Shown here one piece after another: positions 22,178 through 22,196 of a stretch of 22,196 nucleotides of DNA (position 1 is the first letter of the stretch; the number at the start of each line of letters is the position of its first letter). Source of the DNA: Peptoniphilaceae bacterium (GTDB lineage Bacteria > Bacillota > Clostridia > Tissierellales > Peptoniphilaceae); the NCBI GenBank assembly GCA_030152565.1, contig JASLJE010000008.1, positions 1-22,196 on the forward strand, read 5' to 3'. The notes beneath the pieces were generated by a model. The model was not told the origin of the DNA, did no database searches, and saw only the letters and a list, made by a program, of their open reading frames with translations. The translations under genes were made by a program, and so were the position numbers.

Positions 22178-22196
22178 TTTATAATTAGTGTATATA

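Overview
The window is AT-rich, dense, and almost entirely coded on the minus strand; only a two-gene metal-export operon (14933-16343) is on plus. Strong GGAGG-type ribosome sites, low GC, anaerobe-type hybrid cluster protein, mannose-family PTS, GntR regulators and an M-box riboswitch all point to a low-GC Gram-positive anaerobe. The protein style resembles Tissierellia/Clostridia (Peptoniphilaceae-like), but that placement is an impression, not a measurement. No rRNA, tRNA, insertion sequence, phage gene or CRISPR array was seen.

Reading the minus strand from the right end: (1) 21993-16475 is a five-gene oligopeptide ABC importer operon, oppA-oppB-oppC-oppD-oppF, with a clear TTGACA/TATGAT promoter and a terminator. 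(2) On plus, 14933-16343, fetA-fetB encodes a predicted metal (iron) exporter; its terminator is back-to-back with that of opp. (3) 14818-12975 is a GntR(YtrA-type)-ABC ATPase-permease operon whose promoter overlaps a long palindrome. (4) 12906-6703 is a nine-gene catabolic operon: a UTRA-like protein without a DNA-binding domain, a GntR/UTRA repressor, an FrlC-like epimerase, PTS EIIA-EIIB-EIIC-EIID, an FrlB-like SIS deglycase and an unknown membrane protein. The gene set suggests uptake by phosphorylation and cleavage of an Amadori compound such as fructoselysine, with the PTS replacing the usual FrlD kinase.

(5) 6602-3435 is the magnesium-transport P-type ATPase mgtA behind an unusually elaborate leader of about 415 nt. 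It has a sigma-A promoter, an M-box Mg2+ riboswitch, a terminator, a possible 10-codon ORF, a second terminator with a competing antiterminator, and then a 25-codon ORF. That ORF has a near-perfect Shine-Dalgarno, begins MDPDSY and stops 4 nt before the mgtA ATG. It recalls the enterobacterial MgtL peptide (MEPDP...), whose acidic-proline start destabilises ribosomes at low Mg2+. Riboswitch plus MgtL-like leader on one transcript is the most interesting observation here.

(6) 3379-337 is a nitrosative/oxidative-stress cluster: a Crp/Fnr regulator, hybrid cluster protein Hcp carrying a C-terminal DUF1858 domain, and a separate hemerythrin-like protein. A perfect GTAACA-TT-TGTTAC operator sits exactly 41.5 bp upstream of the predicted hcp start site. 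The DUF1858 and hemerythrin parts together look like the two halves of a RIC (YtfE/ScdA) iron-cluster repair protein. Several genes have better-supported starts than their longest reading frames; these are used in the coordinates below.
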